From: Pseudalgibacter alginicilyticus | Lineage (GTDB): Bacteria; Bacteroidota; Bacteroidia; Flavobacteriales; Flavobacteriaceae | Direction: 5' to 3' | Assembly: GCF_001310225.1 (NCBI RefSeq) | Contig: NZ_CP012898.1 | Location: 2,914,001-2,978,000 of the forward strand | Length of the DNA stretch: 64,000 nt | Made by a program: the position numbers and the translations under genes | The notes under the pieces: generated by a model | The model's database searches: none | The model's input: the letters and a program-made list of their open reading frames with translations, nothing else | What the model was told of the DNA's origin: nothing | Part shown: one piece after another, positions 9,553-20,800 of the stretch | Layout: every line of letters begins with the position of its first letter | Numbering within the stretch: the stretch's first letter is position 1

Positions 9553-10704
9553 ATGAAAAAACCAATCATTTCCATTTTATCATTGTGCTTTTCTTTATGT
9601 TTTATTCATGCTCAGGTTATTTATAAATCTTTCGAATCATCAAAATTAGGTGAATCACGTGAAATTAAAATACAATTACCTCGTGGTTATGAAAATAACA
9701 CAGATAAAAAATATCCGTTATTTATTGTGCTCGATGGCGATTATCTTTTTGAGGCTGTAGCAGGAAATGTAGATTATTACTCATATTGGGAAGATATGCC
9801 TGAGGCTATTGTAGTTGGAATCAATCAATTAGGTAAACGGTATGATGATTGTTTGTATTCTGAACAAAACTCATTGCCTATTGAAACAGGTATTAGTTTT
9901 TTTGAATTTTTAGGTATGGAATTAGTACCTTTTATTGAGAATAATTTTAGAACTGAAAATTTTAGAGTTGCTGTAGGTCATGGTGAAACGGCTAATTTTA
10001 TAAATTATTATTTGCTTAAAGGTCAGCCTTTATTTCAAGGATATGTAGTTATTAGTCCAGAATTAGCACCAAAAATGACAGATTATCTGTTTGATGGTCT
10101 AAGTAAGTTAGAATCTAAAATATTCTATTATTTAGCGACTACTAAAAACGATTCAAAATCTATTTTAGAGGCTACTCAAAGGCTAGATACAAGTATTAGT
10201 AGTATTGATAATAACAATGTGCTTTATAAATATAATAGTTTTGACGATCCATCACATTATTCTGTGCCAGCACATGCTATACCTAATGCTATAGAAACTA
10301 TTTTTCATGTATATCAACCTATTAGTATTAAGGAATATAGAGAGTATATTCTTCTGTTAGATGAATCCCCTGTTGTTTATTTAGAAGAAAAATATCAAAC
10401 AATTAATGATTTATTCGGTATAGAAAAGCAAATTCTTATTAACGATTTTAAAGCTATTGCAGCAGCCATTGAAAAAAATCAGCAATATGAGTATTATGAG
10501 CATTTAGGGAAGTTAGCTCGTAAATATTATCCAGACACACTTTTGGGGACTTATTACATAGCACGTTTTTATGAAGAAACTGGCGAACCTAAAAAAGCCA
10601 TGCGTACGTACCAATCTGCATTTGTTTTGTCTGAAATAGCTGGCATTACAAAAGATGAAGTGTTGCAAAAAGCAAATGCTATTAAAGAAGATTTTGGATA
10701 CTAA
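9553..10704 (+). CDS. Esterase-like alpha/beta hydrolase with missing serine nucleophile
   Basis: A 383-residue secreted protein: signal peptide ending FIHAQ, then an Esterase D / Fes-like alpha/beta-hydrolase domain (PRGYENN, YPLFIVLDGDYLF, AIVVGI, FRVAVGHGETA) and a helical C-terminal part of about 100 residues resembling a TPR (YYIARFYEETGEPKKAMRTYQSAF). The nucleophile elbow, normally GHSxGG, reads G142-H143-G144-E145-T146, so the catalytic Ser is Gly. A candidate active-site His remains in DPSHYSVPAHA. It may be a pseudo-enzyme or binding protein. The ATG at 9553 is preferred over an upstream TTG because it directly precedes the signal peptide. radA begins at the base after its stop. Confidence 0.82.
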   Translation: MKKPIISILSLCFSLCFIHAQVIYKSFESSKLGESREIKIQLPRGYENNTDKKYPLFIVLDGDYLFEAVAGNVDYYSYWEDMPEAIVVGINQLGKRYDDCLYSEQNSLPIETGISFFEFLGMELVPFIENNFRTENFRVAVGHGETANFINYYLLKGQPLFQGYVVISPELAPKMTDYLFDGLSKLESKIFYYLATTKNDSKSILEATQRLDTSISSIDNNNVLYKYNSFDDPSHYSVPAHAIPNAIETIFHVYQPISIKEYREYILLLDESPVVYLEEKYQTINDLFGIEKQILINDFKAIAAAIEKNQQYEYYEHLGKLARKYYPDTLLGTYYIARFYEETGEPKKAMRTYQSAFVLSEIAGITKDEVLQKANAIKEDFGY

Positions 10705-12063
10705 ATGGCAAAAGTAAAAACCACTTTTTTCTGCCAAAGTTGCGGAAATCAATACGCTAAATGGCAAGGGCAATGTACAGCTTGTAAGCAATGGAATACG
10801 ATTGTGGAAGAAGTTATTCAAAAGCAAGATAAAAGCGGTTGGAAATTACCAACATCTACCACAAAGCGAGTTTCTAAACCATTATTAATTAAAGAAATTG
10901 ATAGTGCTAAAGAGGCGAGGTTGGATACTTTTGATGGTGAATTTAATAGAGTGCTTGGTGGTGGCATAGTACCTGGCTCTTTAATATTATTAGGGGGCGA
11001 ACCAGGTATTGGTAAAAGTACATTGCTACTTCAAATTTCATTAAAATTACCTTATAAAACTCTTTACGTTTCAGGAGAAGAAAGCCAAAAGCAAATAAAA
11101 ATGCGTGCCGAACGCATTAATCCTGAAAACGATAATTGCTATATTTTAACTGAAACTAAAACACAAAATATATTTAAACAAATTGAAGTTTTGGAGCCAG
11201 ATATTGTTATTATCGATTCCATTCAAACGCTTCATAGCGATTATATAGAATCCTCTTCAGGAAGTATTTCGCAAATAAAAGAGTGTACTACAGAACTTAT
11301 AAAATTTGCAAAAGAAACTGCGACCCCGGTTTTATTAATTGGTCATATTACTAAAGATGGTAACATTGCAGGGCCTAAAATTTTAGAACATATGGTGGAT
11401 ACGGTTTTACAATTTGAAGGTGACCGCAATCACGTGTTTAGAATTTTAAGAGCTCATAAAAATAGATTTGGTTCTACAAATGAATTAGGTATTTATGAAA
11501 TGCAAGGCTCTGGTTTAAGAGAAGTTTCTAATCCTTCCGAAATTTTAATTTCGAAAAAAGACGAAGAACTTTCAGGTAATGTAATTGCAGCAACTTTAGA
11601 AGGCATGCGTCCACTAATGATTGAAGTGCAAGCTTTGGTTAGTACGGCTGTTTACGGTACGCCTCAGCGTTCAGCGACAGGGTTTAATGCTAAACGGCTT
11701 AATATGTTGTTGGCGGTTTTAGAAAAGCGAGCTGGCTTTCGATTAGCTGCTAAAGATGTGTTTTTGAATATTACGGGAGGTATTACTGTAGATGATCCAG
11801 CTATTGATTTAGCCGTTGTAGCAGCCATTTTATCTTCAAATGAAGATGTTGCTTTGCAAAAAGATTTTTGTTTTGCTGCTGAGGTTGGATTGTCTGGCGA
11901 AATTCGACCAGTACAACGTGCTGAACAGCGTATTTTAGAAGCTGAAAAACTTGGTTTTTCAACTATTTTTGTGTCTAAATACAATAAAATTTCACTAAAA
12001 AAAACGGCTATTAAAATTCAATTAATTTCTAAAATTGAAGATTTAATTGAGTTTGTTATCTAG
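10705..12063 (+). CDS. radA: DNA repair protein RadA
   Basis: A RecA-like ATPase that drives branch migration of recombination intermediates in repair. The 452-residue protein has the N-terminal zinc finger (Cys10, Cys13, Cys24, Cys27), a Walker A motif GEPGIGKST at 98-106, Walker B-like IVIIDSIQT, the RadA signature KNRFG at 252-256, and a C-terminal Lon-protease-like domain (NITGGITVDDPAIDLAVVAA) that is structural rather than proteolytic. It starts one base after the preceding esterase-like gene, so the two are probably co-transcribed. All key residues are present and the length is normal. Confidence 0.98.
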   Translation: MAKVKTTFFCQSCGNQYAKWQGQCTACKQWNTIVEEVIQKQDKSGWKLPTSTTKRVSKPLLIKEIDSAKEARLDTFDGEFNRVLGGGIVPGSLILLGGEPGIGKSTLLLQISLKLPYKTLYVSGEESQKQIKMRAERINPENDNCYILTETKTQNIFKQIEVLEPDIVIIDSIQTLHSDYIESSSGSISQIKECTTELIKFAKETATPVLLIGHITKDGNIAGPKILEHMVDTVLQFEGDRNHVFRILRAHKNRFGSTNELGIYEMQGSGLREVSNPSEILISKKDEELSGNVIAATLEGMRPLMIEVQALVSTAVYGTPQRSATGFNAKRLNMLLAVLEKRAGFRLAAKDVFLNITGGITVDDPAIDLAVVAAILSSNEDVALQKDFCFAAEVGLSGEIRPVQRAEQRILEAEKLGFSTIFVSKYNKISLKKTAIKIQLISKIEDLIEFVI

Positions 12064-12173
12064 CTTCTTAAACAATTAAATACGTCTTTTAACGATACTA
12101 TCATACATTTAATCGATAAAAATTAATGATTTTCTTAGTTTGTTAATGTTTTTATGATTAATATTGTCGAATA

Positions 12174-12212
12174 ATTACATAAAAAAACAAATGGATGTCT
12201 TTTTTGTGTAAT
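12174..12212. repeat. Long imperfect inverted repeat between radA and the secreted giant
   Basis: ATTACATAAAAAAACA (12174-12189) and TGTCTTTTTTGTGTAAT (12196-12212) pair with one wobble and one bulge around a six-base loop. It lies 110 bases after radA and 80 before the next ATG. It could be a terminator with its T-run inside the stem or a leader structure. Nothing else was seen in this 229-base gap. Confidence 0.45.
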
Positions 12213-12292
12213 GATAACTTCCCTCAAGTTTATCTTTTATATTTTTTTAAGTAAAATTTTGTCTCCCAAAGGCAACTATAAAATCTTAACCT

Positions 12293-15200
12293 ATGAAAAT
12301 AAATTATACCAATTTATCTTATAGCGTAGTGCTACTACTTATGTTTGAGTTTCTAACTGTTGGAAAATTACATGCTCAATATTGTACACCTGCTAATATT
12401 GGAAGCTATGACAACTATTATATTTCTCATGTAGATGTAGGTAGTATTAATAACTCTACTTCAGGTTCTACGGGAGGTTATACTTATTATTCTTCTATAG
12501 CAGCAACAGAGATTATGGTAGGTGAAACTGTTACAGGGACGGTTACAGTAACACTTGATGGTTGGAATAGAAGTAAACATAACTTAATTGTTTGGATGAA
12601 TTTTAATAATTCAGATGACGATTTTGAAGATAACGGCGAGCAATTTATATTCACATTTCAGGATAAATCTAATTCAAGTGGTATAAAAACTATTGATGTT
12701 CCTATATCTATAGATGTTCCTAATAATGCAATGATTGGTAATTCTATGATGCGTATTGGTTTTCGAGAAAAACAAAGTAGTAATTTTACTTCATGTGATT
12801 ATAAATACAAAGCTGGAGAAGTTGAAGATTATAACATTAAGTTTGTTTCAGATAGTGATTCAGATTCTTCAATTGTAATAGTAGATCCAGAATATATAGA
12901 ACCTAATAATATTGGAGATTGGAGTAATTATTTTATTTCTAACGTAAAAATAGGTTCAATTGATAATAATAGTTCAGGCAATACAGGTGATTATACTTAC
13001 TATTCTTCTATAGAGGCAACAGATGTAAATATAGGTGAAACTTTGGAAGGAACTGTAGAAGTAACACTTAATGGATGGAACACATCAAGAAATACAGTGG
13101 TCGTTTGGATGAATTTTAATGAAGAAACTGATGATGATTTTGAGGATATTGGAGAGCAGTTTTTATTTACCTTTAGAGATAGAGATTATGTAAGCGGCAA
13201 TAAAGTAATTGAAGTGCCAATAACTATAAATATTCCAGATGATTTGGTAGAAGGAAATTCGGTAATACGAATAGGAATTCTTGAAGGAACAGATACTAAT
13301 TTTACTTCTGAAAATTACAATTATAAAGCAGGTGAGGTTGAGGATTATAAGATTAGTTTTAAATCAAGTACTTCTATAACTCCAGAAATTGATACAGATG
13401 GTGATGGTATTCCAGATTTATTAGATATAGATGATGATAATGATGGCATTTTAGACGACGTAGAATGTGGTATAGTTTATTGTGCTGAAAATATAGTTAA
13501 TGGAAGCTTTGAAGATACAGACATAGCCTTAGGGAATCACTTAACTACACATGAAGATAATGTGCCTGGATGGAAAACAACTGCAACCGATCATAAAATA
13601 GAGTTATGGAGTGAAGGTTTTTATGATGTTTCTTCTGCTGATGGCGATAATTTTGCAGAGCTTAATGCCAACCAGTCGGCAGCACTTTATCAAGAACTAT
13701 GTATTTCAGGAGGCTCTAAAGTCCAATGGTCTGTTAAACATAGAGGAAGAACTGGTGTAGATGTAGCTCAGGTACAAATAGGGTCAGATTTATCATCAGT
13801 ATCAACGGTAGCTGTCATGTCTGATGGAAATACAACATGGGGAAGTTATTCAGGCATTTATGATGTGCCAATTGGGCAAAATACAACTTTTTTTATTTTC
13901 AAAGCAATAAGTACGGCGTCTGGTTCTACTACTGTAGGAAATTTTATTGATGACGTAGTTATTACAGTTTTAACAGAACCTACATGCGCTGATACGGATG
14001 GAGATGGAATTGAAGATAAAGTAGATTTAGATAGTGATAACGATGGAATACCAGATAATATTGAAGCGCAATTAACTTTAGGATATGTATTGCCAAGTGG
14101 AGTGGTAAATACTTCTGGTTCTTATGTAGGATTATGGGATAATTATGGGACAGGTCTTGTGCCAGTAGATACTGATGGTGATGGTACACCAGACTATCTG
14201 GATACTGATTCTGATAATGATGGGATTACAGATATTATGGAAAATGGTATGGCAGATACTTTTTTTGTTGTTGATGCCGATACTGACGGGCTGTATGATG
14301 TCTTTGAAACCAATGGTGTAAGTGATGCTGTTTGGGATGTGAATGAAGATATTGAGGATCCTACAGACATAACTATTTTGCCTGACACAGACTCTGACTT
14401 GGCCACAGGTGGAGATTTGGACTATAGAGATTTATTTGATGTTAACCCGCCACTAATTGCAGCGATAGATTTTGATGGAATTGATGATTATTTATCAAGA
14501 GATTCTTTTATAAATGGTCTGGGTAATATAACGATAATGGCATGGGTTAAATCAGATACTGGAAATTCAACCGATATGGTTATAGCTGGTGAAGATACAG
14601 GTTGTAAGCTGTGGCTTAAAAATGGAAATAAACCTATGTTTACAATAAATATTGCAGGTGGTACTGAAACATCTATTGGCTATAATAGCTCAGCAATTAA
14701 TCTTAATGAATGGCATCATATTGCAGCAACTTACAGCAGTTTAGATGGAGATATAATACTATATGTTGATGGTGAACAGGTTGATTCTTCAAATATTGGG
14801 GTAGGTAGGGTAATAGAAAATACGGTGTTTTCTAATGGAAATTTTGAAATAGGAAGATTATCCAGTCAAGTAAGCAATAAATTATATTTTAAAGGAGATA
14901 TTGATGAGGTAAGGGTTTTTGATGTTGCTTTAACAGAAAGTCAATTACAAAGATCTGTATATCAAGAAATCGAAAATAGCTCAGGTTATGTTAAAGGAAC
15001 TGTAGTTCCTAAAAATATATGTGATACTTCAACAGGTCATACAATTCCTTGGTCAAATCTAATTGCTTACTACCCAATGACAGATATAAAAACAGGTAAA
15101 GCTTCAGATTACTCAAATAATGGTAAAGAGCTGTATGTAAACAACATAACAACAATTCAGGAGCAAACGGCTCCTATGCCTTATATTACATCAAGCAATG

Positions 15201-17062
15201 GTGCATGGACCGCAGAGTCAACTTGGTTACATGGTAATGTTTGGGATATAACCAATATTAATACAAATAAAGAGTGGAGTATTTTAAGTATTAAAAATGA
15301 TGTTACAGCGAATCATTATGTAAGTTCCACTGGGCTAATAATAGATTCAGGAAAAACACTAACGGTTGGAGCAGATGGTTTGGATTATCAATTAAAAAAT
15401 ACTTGGTATTTCGAGCTAAACGGTACTTTAGATTTAAAAGCAGATTCGCAATTAATTCAAACCATAGAAAGTGATTTAGTAACTTCCGATACGGGTAAAA
15501 TATTAAGGCGTCAAGAAGGAACCTCAAATAAATACAGATATAATTATTGGGGGTCTCCAGTGGGAACGTTAGGTGCTACGACTTTAACCGATAACAATGC
15601 CTCAACCAATAATACTAACAACACCCCATTCAAATTAAATATGCTGAAAGATGAAATGGGAACTAATTTTTCTTTTACTTCAGCATATGATAAAATTGGA
15701 ATGTTAAGTACCTATTGGATTTATACTTTTAAAAATGGTGTAACCTATTGGGATTGGGAGTTTCTTAAGCCAACAGCTTCATTAGACGTTGGTGTTGGTT
15801 ATACTCAAAAAGGAACAGGAAATGCAGGACTTGAGCAACAATATATTTTTGAAGGAAAGCCAAATAATGGAACCATACATATTAATGTTATAGATACAGG
15901 GGGAGAAGGTTCTGTGGCGAGTAAAACAAAAACGGAATACTTATTAGGAAACCCGTATCCATCAGCCTTAGATATTCACAAATTTATTGATGATAACGAA
16001 GGTGTTATTGGCGGCTCATTACAATTGTGGCAACAATGGGCAGGGAATTCTCATAACTTGGGAGAATACCAAGGAGGGTATGCGCAAGTAACAAAAACAG
16101 GTTCGGTAAGAGCGTTTCAGTTTGTGGGTATTGATGGGGCAAATAACGGTTCGCAAGATGGCACTTTAACTCCGTCAAGATACTTGCCTGTGGGGCAAGG
16201 TTTCATTGTAGAAATTGTAGCAAATGGTACTGTGGAGTTTAATAACGGTCAGCGTGTGTTTATTAAAGAATCTGATGCTGATGGTGGATATGATAATGGT
16301 TCTACATTTTTTAAAACGAATAATGTTAAGGAAAAGGTTTCAGAATCAACAGAGGACAATCAGGAATCACAAATGCAAAAAATTCGCTTGGAATTTAATT
16401 CGGTGTCTGGACCAGAAACACGAAGAGAACTACTTTTAGGATTCAGTGAGGCTACAACAGATGCTTTTGATTATGGTTATGAAGCTGAACATACAGAAAC
16501 AAATAACAATGATTGTAATTTAGATTTGGATGGAAAAAATATGATTATACAAGCGTACAGTCCTATTACAGATGATAAAGTAATTCCATTAAATTTTAAA
16601 TCGTCAGGTGATAATACTTTTGAAATTAAAATTTCTGAAATGATATATGTTGAAGAAAATCAGGTTGTTTATTTAAGAGATAATTTGACGGGCGAATATT
16701 TTGAATTGACATCTATGAACGCTTACAGATTTAGTTCGGAAGCAGGAATATTTAATAAAAGATTTGAAATTGTATTCCAATCTGAATCAGAAACATTAAG
16801 TGCGGAAGCGTCAAAATACACTGAAAATTTTATTTATTTTCAAAATAGTTCAAATACATTATTTGGCAAAAAGCTAAATGTTTCTGTTACTAAGTTGGCT
16901 ATAATAAGTATGACTGGACAAACTGTAATGGAACTTCACAATGTTTCGCCTCAAACTTTAAGTAATGGAATTAATATATCCAATGTTGCAACTGGAGCAT
17001 ATGTGGCATGTTTGAGAACAGAGGATAATCAAGTAATTACCAAAAAGTTAATTGTAAATTAA
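12293..17062 (+). CDS. Large secreted multidomain protein with T9SS sorting domain
   Basis: A 1589-residue protein. After the signal peptide (ends KLHAQ) come two tandem GEVED domains, ending with [12 protein letters not shown] near residue 175 and [12 protein letters not shown] near 350. Next are calcium-binding thrombospondin type-3 repeats ([19 protein letters not shown], and two more sets near 565-650), separated by a carbohydrate-binding-like segment starting NGSFED. A LamG/concanavalin-like domain spans about 723-890 ([29 protein letters not shown]). A long unassigned region ends in a type A T9SS C-terminal domain (last 80 residues, with KKLIVN at the end), predicting export by the type IX system and surface attachment. 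No enzyme motif was found; adhesion or polymer binding is likely. It is flanked by intergenic spaces and probably monocistronic. Confidence 0.88.
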   Translation: MKINYTNLSYSVVLLLMFEFLTVGKLHAQYCTPANIGSYDNYYISHVDVGSINNSTSGSTGGYTYYSSIAATEIMVGETVTGTVTVTLDGWNRSKHNLIVWMNFNNSDDDFEDNGEQFIFTFQDKSNSSGIKTIDVPISIDVPNNAMIGNSMMRIGFREKQSSNFTSCDYKYKAGEVEDYNIKFVSDSDSDSSIVIVDPEYIEPNNIGDWSNYFISNVKIGSIDNNSSGNTGDYTYYSSIEATDVNIGETLEGTVEVTLNGWNTSRNTVVVWMNFNEETDDDFEDIGEQFLFTFRDRDYVSGNKVIEVPITINIPDDLVEGNSVIRIGILEGTDTNFTSENYNYKAGEVEDYKISFKSSTSITPEIDTDGDGIPDLLDIDDDNDGILDDVECGIVYCAENIVNGSFEDTDIALGNHLTTHEDNVPGWKTTATDHKIELWSEGFYDVSSADGDNFAELNANQSAALYQELCISGGSKVQWSVKHRGRTGVDVAQVQIGSDLSSVSTVAVMSDGNTTWGSYSGIYDVPIGQNTTFFIFKAISTASGSTTVGNFIDDVVITVLTEPTCADTDGDGIEDKVDLDSDNDGIPDNIEAQLTLGYVLPSGVVNTSGSYVGLWDNYGTGLVPVDTDGDGTPDYLDTDSDNDGITDIMENGMADTFFVVDADTDGLYDVFETNGVSDAVWDVNEDIEDPTDITILPDTDSDLATGGDLDYRDLFDVNPPLIAAIDFDGIDDYLSRDSFINGLGNITIMAWVKSDTGNSTDMVIAGEDTGCKLWLKNGNKPMFTINIAGGTETSIGYNSSAINLNEWHHIAATYSSLDGDIILYVDGEQVDSSNIGVGRVIENTVFSNGNFEIGRLSSQVSNKLYFKGDIDEVRVFDVALTESQLQRSVYQEIENSSGYVKGTVVPKNICDTSTGHTIPWSNLIAYYPMTDIKTGKASDYSNNGKELYVNNITTIQEQTAPMPYITSSNGAWTAESTWLHGNVWDITNINTNKEWSILSIKNDVTANHYVSSTGLIIDSGKTLTVGADGLDYQLKNTWYFELNGTLDLKADSQLIQTIESDLVTSDTGKILRRQEGTSNKYRYNYWGSPVGTLGATTLTDNNASTNNTNNTPFKLNMLKDEMGTNFSFTSAYDKIGMLSTYWIYTFKNGVTYWDWEFLKPTASLDVGVGYTQKGTGNAGLEQQYIFEGKPNNGTIHINVIDTGGEGSVASKTKTEYLLGNPYPSALDIHKFIDDNEGVIGGSLQLWQQWAGNSHNLGEYQGGYAQVTKTGSVRAFQFVGIDGANNGSQDGTLTPSRYLPVGQGFIVEIVANGTVEFNNGQRVFIKESDADGGYDNGSTFFKTNNVKEKVSESTEDNQESQMQKIRLEFNSVSGPETRRELLLGFSEATTDAFDYGYEAEHTETNNNDCNLDLDGKNMIIQAYSPITDDKVIPLNFKSSGDNTFEIKISEMIYVEENQVVYLRDNLTGEYFELTSMNAYRFSSEAGIFNKRFEIVFQSESETLSAEASKYTENFIYFQNSSNTLFGKKLNVSVTKLAIISMTGQTVMELHNVSPQTLSNGINISNVATGAYVACLRTEDNQVITKKLIVN

Positions 17063-17179
17063 ATTTTGATAAAAATTCTGAAAATACTATTAAAAATCAT
17101 TAAAATAGCTTTATAATTAAATAGCTTTTAGTTTTTTTAGAATAAAAAGAACTAATGCTTGTTGTAAAAAATTAAATTT

Positions 17180-17641
17180 ATGAAGCAAATAATGATTCTT
17201 GTTGTCCTGGTTACTTTAACTGCCTGTGGCCCTAAAGTGAAAAAATCGATAGATAATATTATAAAGGAAACAAACAGTTATGTTTCTGAAATAAATACGA
17301 ACAGGCAGTTGACCAAAATTAGTTCGGAAGGTGCTTTAACTGATCCCTCGGGATTTAAGGATAAAGGACATTATGCTTTAAATAATTATTACAGTAAATC
17401 AGACGATGAATTGTATCGAATTGAAAACATAGAAACTACAAATGAAGTAGTAGCAGAAAACTTTTATTTTAAAGATGATAATCTTGTTTTTATTAGTACT
17501 CAAACTAATAGAAACACTCCTATGAAACTATATATCTATAAAGGGAAAGTGATAAATCAGTCCGGTATAGATTTGGTATATCAAAACATACTATTAAACA
17601 AAGTTAAGCTACTTAAAAGAGAGTTCAAAAACAGGATTTAA
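17180..17641 (+). CDS. Small hypothetical lipoprotein
   Basis: A 153-residue protein with a short lipoprotein signal (LVTLTAC, Cys16). The mature part begins with a helical stretch (KKSIDNIIKETNSYVSEINTN) and continues with beta-prone sequence (GHYALNNYYSK, VAENFYFKDDNLVFI, MKLYIYKGKVINQSG). No family was recognised. It follows the giant secreted protein by 117 bases on the same strand and precedes ileS by 185 bases, with no sign that it shares either operon. Confidence 0.75.
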   Translation: MKQIMILVVLVTLTACGPKVKKSIDNIIKETNSYVSEINTNRQLTKISSEGALTDPSGFKDKGHYALNNYYSKSDDELYRIENIETTNEVVAENFYFKDDNLVFISTQTNRNTPMKLYIYKGKVINQSGIDLVYQNILLNKVKLLKREFKNRI

Positions 17642-17826
17642 AAAGATATATTATTCTTTTGAACTTAATTTTTAAATGTTTATTAATTAGGTATTGCTTG
17701 ATAATAATTTTCATTTTATTTCTCTTCATAAATACCATTCTTGTGATTATGAACTCTTTTGTTTTAAAACCGCAACTATTTTATCAAAATTCCTTAAATT
17801 CGCGAACTTATAAGAAATTCAAGTAA

Positions 17827-20800
17827 ATGAGCACTAAATTTCCTGAATATAAAGGACTTGACTTGCCTAATGTGGCAGAAGAAATCTTAAACTATTGGCA
17901 AGAAAACAACATTTTTGAAAAAAGTGTTACCACACGTGAGGGCAACGAAACTTTTGTGTTTTTTGAAGGGCCACCTTCAGCAAACGGATTGCCTGGGGTA
18001 CACCATGTTTTGGCAAGAGCGATAAAAGATATTTTTCCGCGCTACAAAACTATGAAAGGTTTTCAAGTAAAACGTAAAGCAGGTTGGGATACACATGGTT
18101 TACCTATAGAGTTGGGTGTTGAAAAAGAATTAGGGATCACAAAAGAAGATATTGGTAAAACTATTTCAGTAGAAGATTATAATGCTGCTTGCCGAAAAGC
18201 AGTTATGCGGTACACAGACGTTTGGAACAACTTAACCCAAAAAATGGGCTATTGGGTTGATATGGACGACCCATATATTACTTACAAACCAAAATATATG
18301 GAATCGGTTTGGTGGTTGTTAAAAGAAATTTATTCTAAAAAATTAATGTACAAAGGCTATACTATTCAGCCTTATTCTCCAAAAGCTGGAACTGGTTTAA
18401 GCTCTCACGAAGTTAACCAACCAGGAGCCTACCAGGATGTTACAGATACAACTATTGTAGCTCAATTTAAAGCTATTGAAAATACACTGCCAGATTTTTT
18501 ACAGAATGAGGGGGATATTCACTTTATAGCCTGGACTACAACACCTTGGACACTTCCAAGTAATACCGCATTAACTGTTGGACCTAAAATTGATTATGTT
18601 TTAGTTGAAACGTATAATCAATATACATTCAAACCTATGAATGTAATTTTAGCAAAACCATTGGTTAGTAAGCAATTTGATAGTAGGTTTAAAAGAGTTG
18701 AAGAAAAATCAGCACTTTTAGAATATGAAGATGGCGATAAAAAAATTCCATATTACGTAGTAAAGGAATTTAAAGGAAAGGACCTTGTTGGTATAAAATA
18801 CGAGCAATTATTACCATACGCCTTGCCAAATAATAATCCTGAAAATGCATTTAGAGTTATTTCTGGAGATTTTGTAACAACAGAAGATGGAACTGGAATT
18901 GTACATACTGCGCCAACTTTTGGGGCAGATGATGCCTTGGTAGCAAAACAAGCTACTCCAGAGGTGCCACCTATGTTAGTGAAAGATGAGAATGGAAACT
19001 TAGTCCCTCTTGTAGATTTACAGGGTAAATTCAGACCAGAAATGGGAGAGTATGCCGGAAAATATGTGAAGAATGAGTATTATGAAGAAGGTGATGCTCC
19101 CGAGCGTTCGGTAGATGTTGAAATTGCTATTAAATTAAAAGAAGAAAATAAAGCCTTCAAGGTTGAAAAGTATAAGCACAATTATCCGCATTGTTGGCGT
19201 ACTGATAAGCCAATTCTTTATTACCCATTAGATTCTTGGTTTATCAAAATTACTGATGTTAAAGAACGTATGCATGAACTCAACACGAGTATCAATTGGA
19301 AACCAACATCAACAGGTACGGGGCGTTTTGGTAATTGGTTGGCAAATGCAAATGATTGGAATTTATCACGTTCACGCTATTGGGGCATTCCGTTGCCTAT
19401 TTGGAGAACAGAAGATGGTAAAGAAGAACTGTGTATAGGTTCAGTTGAAGAATTAAAAAATGAAATGCAAAAAGCCGTTGAAGCAGGTGTCCTTTCAAAA
19501 GATATTTTTGCAGATTTTGAAGTGGGGAACAATTCCGAGGAAAACTATGCTAAAATTGATTTACATAAAAACATAGTTGATGAAGTAGTTTTAGTATCTC
19601 CTACAGGTCAAAAAATGTTTCGTGAAAGTGATTTAATAGATGTTTGGTTTGATTCAGGTTCTATGCCTTATGCCCAATGGCACTACCCGTTTGAAAACAA
19701 GGATTTAATTGATAAAGGGACCACTTTTCCTGCGGATTTTATTGCCGAAGGTGTCGATCAAACACGTGGGTGGTTTTATACGCTTCATGCTATTGGTACC
19801 ATGGTTTTTGATTCGGTAGCCTATAAAAATGTGGTGTCTAACGGTTTGGTTTTGGATAAAAATGGACAAAAAATGTCCAAACGTTTAGGAAATGCAGTTG
19901 ATCCTTTTGAAACTTTAGGGAGTTACGGAGCAGATGCCACCCGTTGGTATATGATTAGCAATGCCAACCCTTGGGATAATTTAAAATTCGATTTAGAAGG
20001 TATTGAAGAAGTTAAACGTAAATTTTTCGGAACGCTTTATAATACCTATTCGTTTTTTCAATTATATGCTAATTTAGATAGTTTTAATTATAGTGAAGCA
20101 GAAATTTCTGTGAGTAAGCGTCCAGAAATTGATAGATGGATTCTTTCAGAGTTAAATACACTAATAAAGAAAGTTGATACTTTTTATGCTGAATACGAGC
20201 CTACAAAAGCAGCACGTGCTATTTCAGATTTTACACAAGATTATTTAAGTAATTGGTATGTGCGTTTATGCAGAAGACGTTTCTGGAAAGGTGATTATGG
20301 ACAAGATAAAGTTTCCGCTTATCAAACACTTTATACGTGTATGGAAACCATAGCAAAATTAGGAGCCCCTATTGCACCATTTTTTATGGATAGGTTATAT
20401 TTAGATTTAAATAAGGCCACTCAAAAAGAAACTTTTGAAAGTGTACATCTATCAGAATTTCCAAAGCCTGATGATGCATTAATAGATAAATCATTAGAGC
20501 GTAAAATGGAAGCGGCTCAGACAATATCTTCATTAGTATTATCGTTACGAGCTAAAGAAAAGATAAAAGTACGTCAGCCACTTCAAAAAATTATGATTCC
20601 TGTTACGAGCGTACAACAAAAAGAGGAAATTTTAGCAATTTCAGATTTAATAAAGCACGAAGTTAATATTAAGGAAATAGAATTGTTAGAGGAGGCTTCA
20701 GACATTTTAGTGAAACAGATAAAACCTAATTTTAAAACTTTAGGGCCTCGATTTGGAAAAGATATGAAAGCCATTGCTGGTTTAGTTACTAACTTTTCAG

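Noticed and set aside
17063-17179. Possible terminator after the giant secreted protein
   Set aside because: The AATAGCTTT copies there are direct rather than inverted repeats, so no convincing stem forms.
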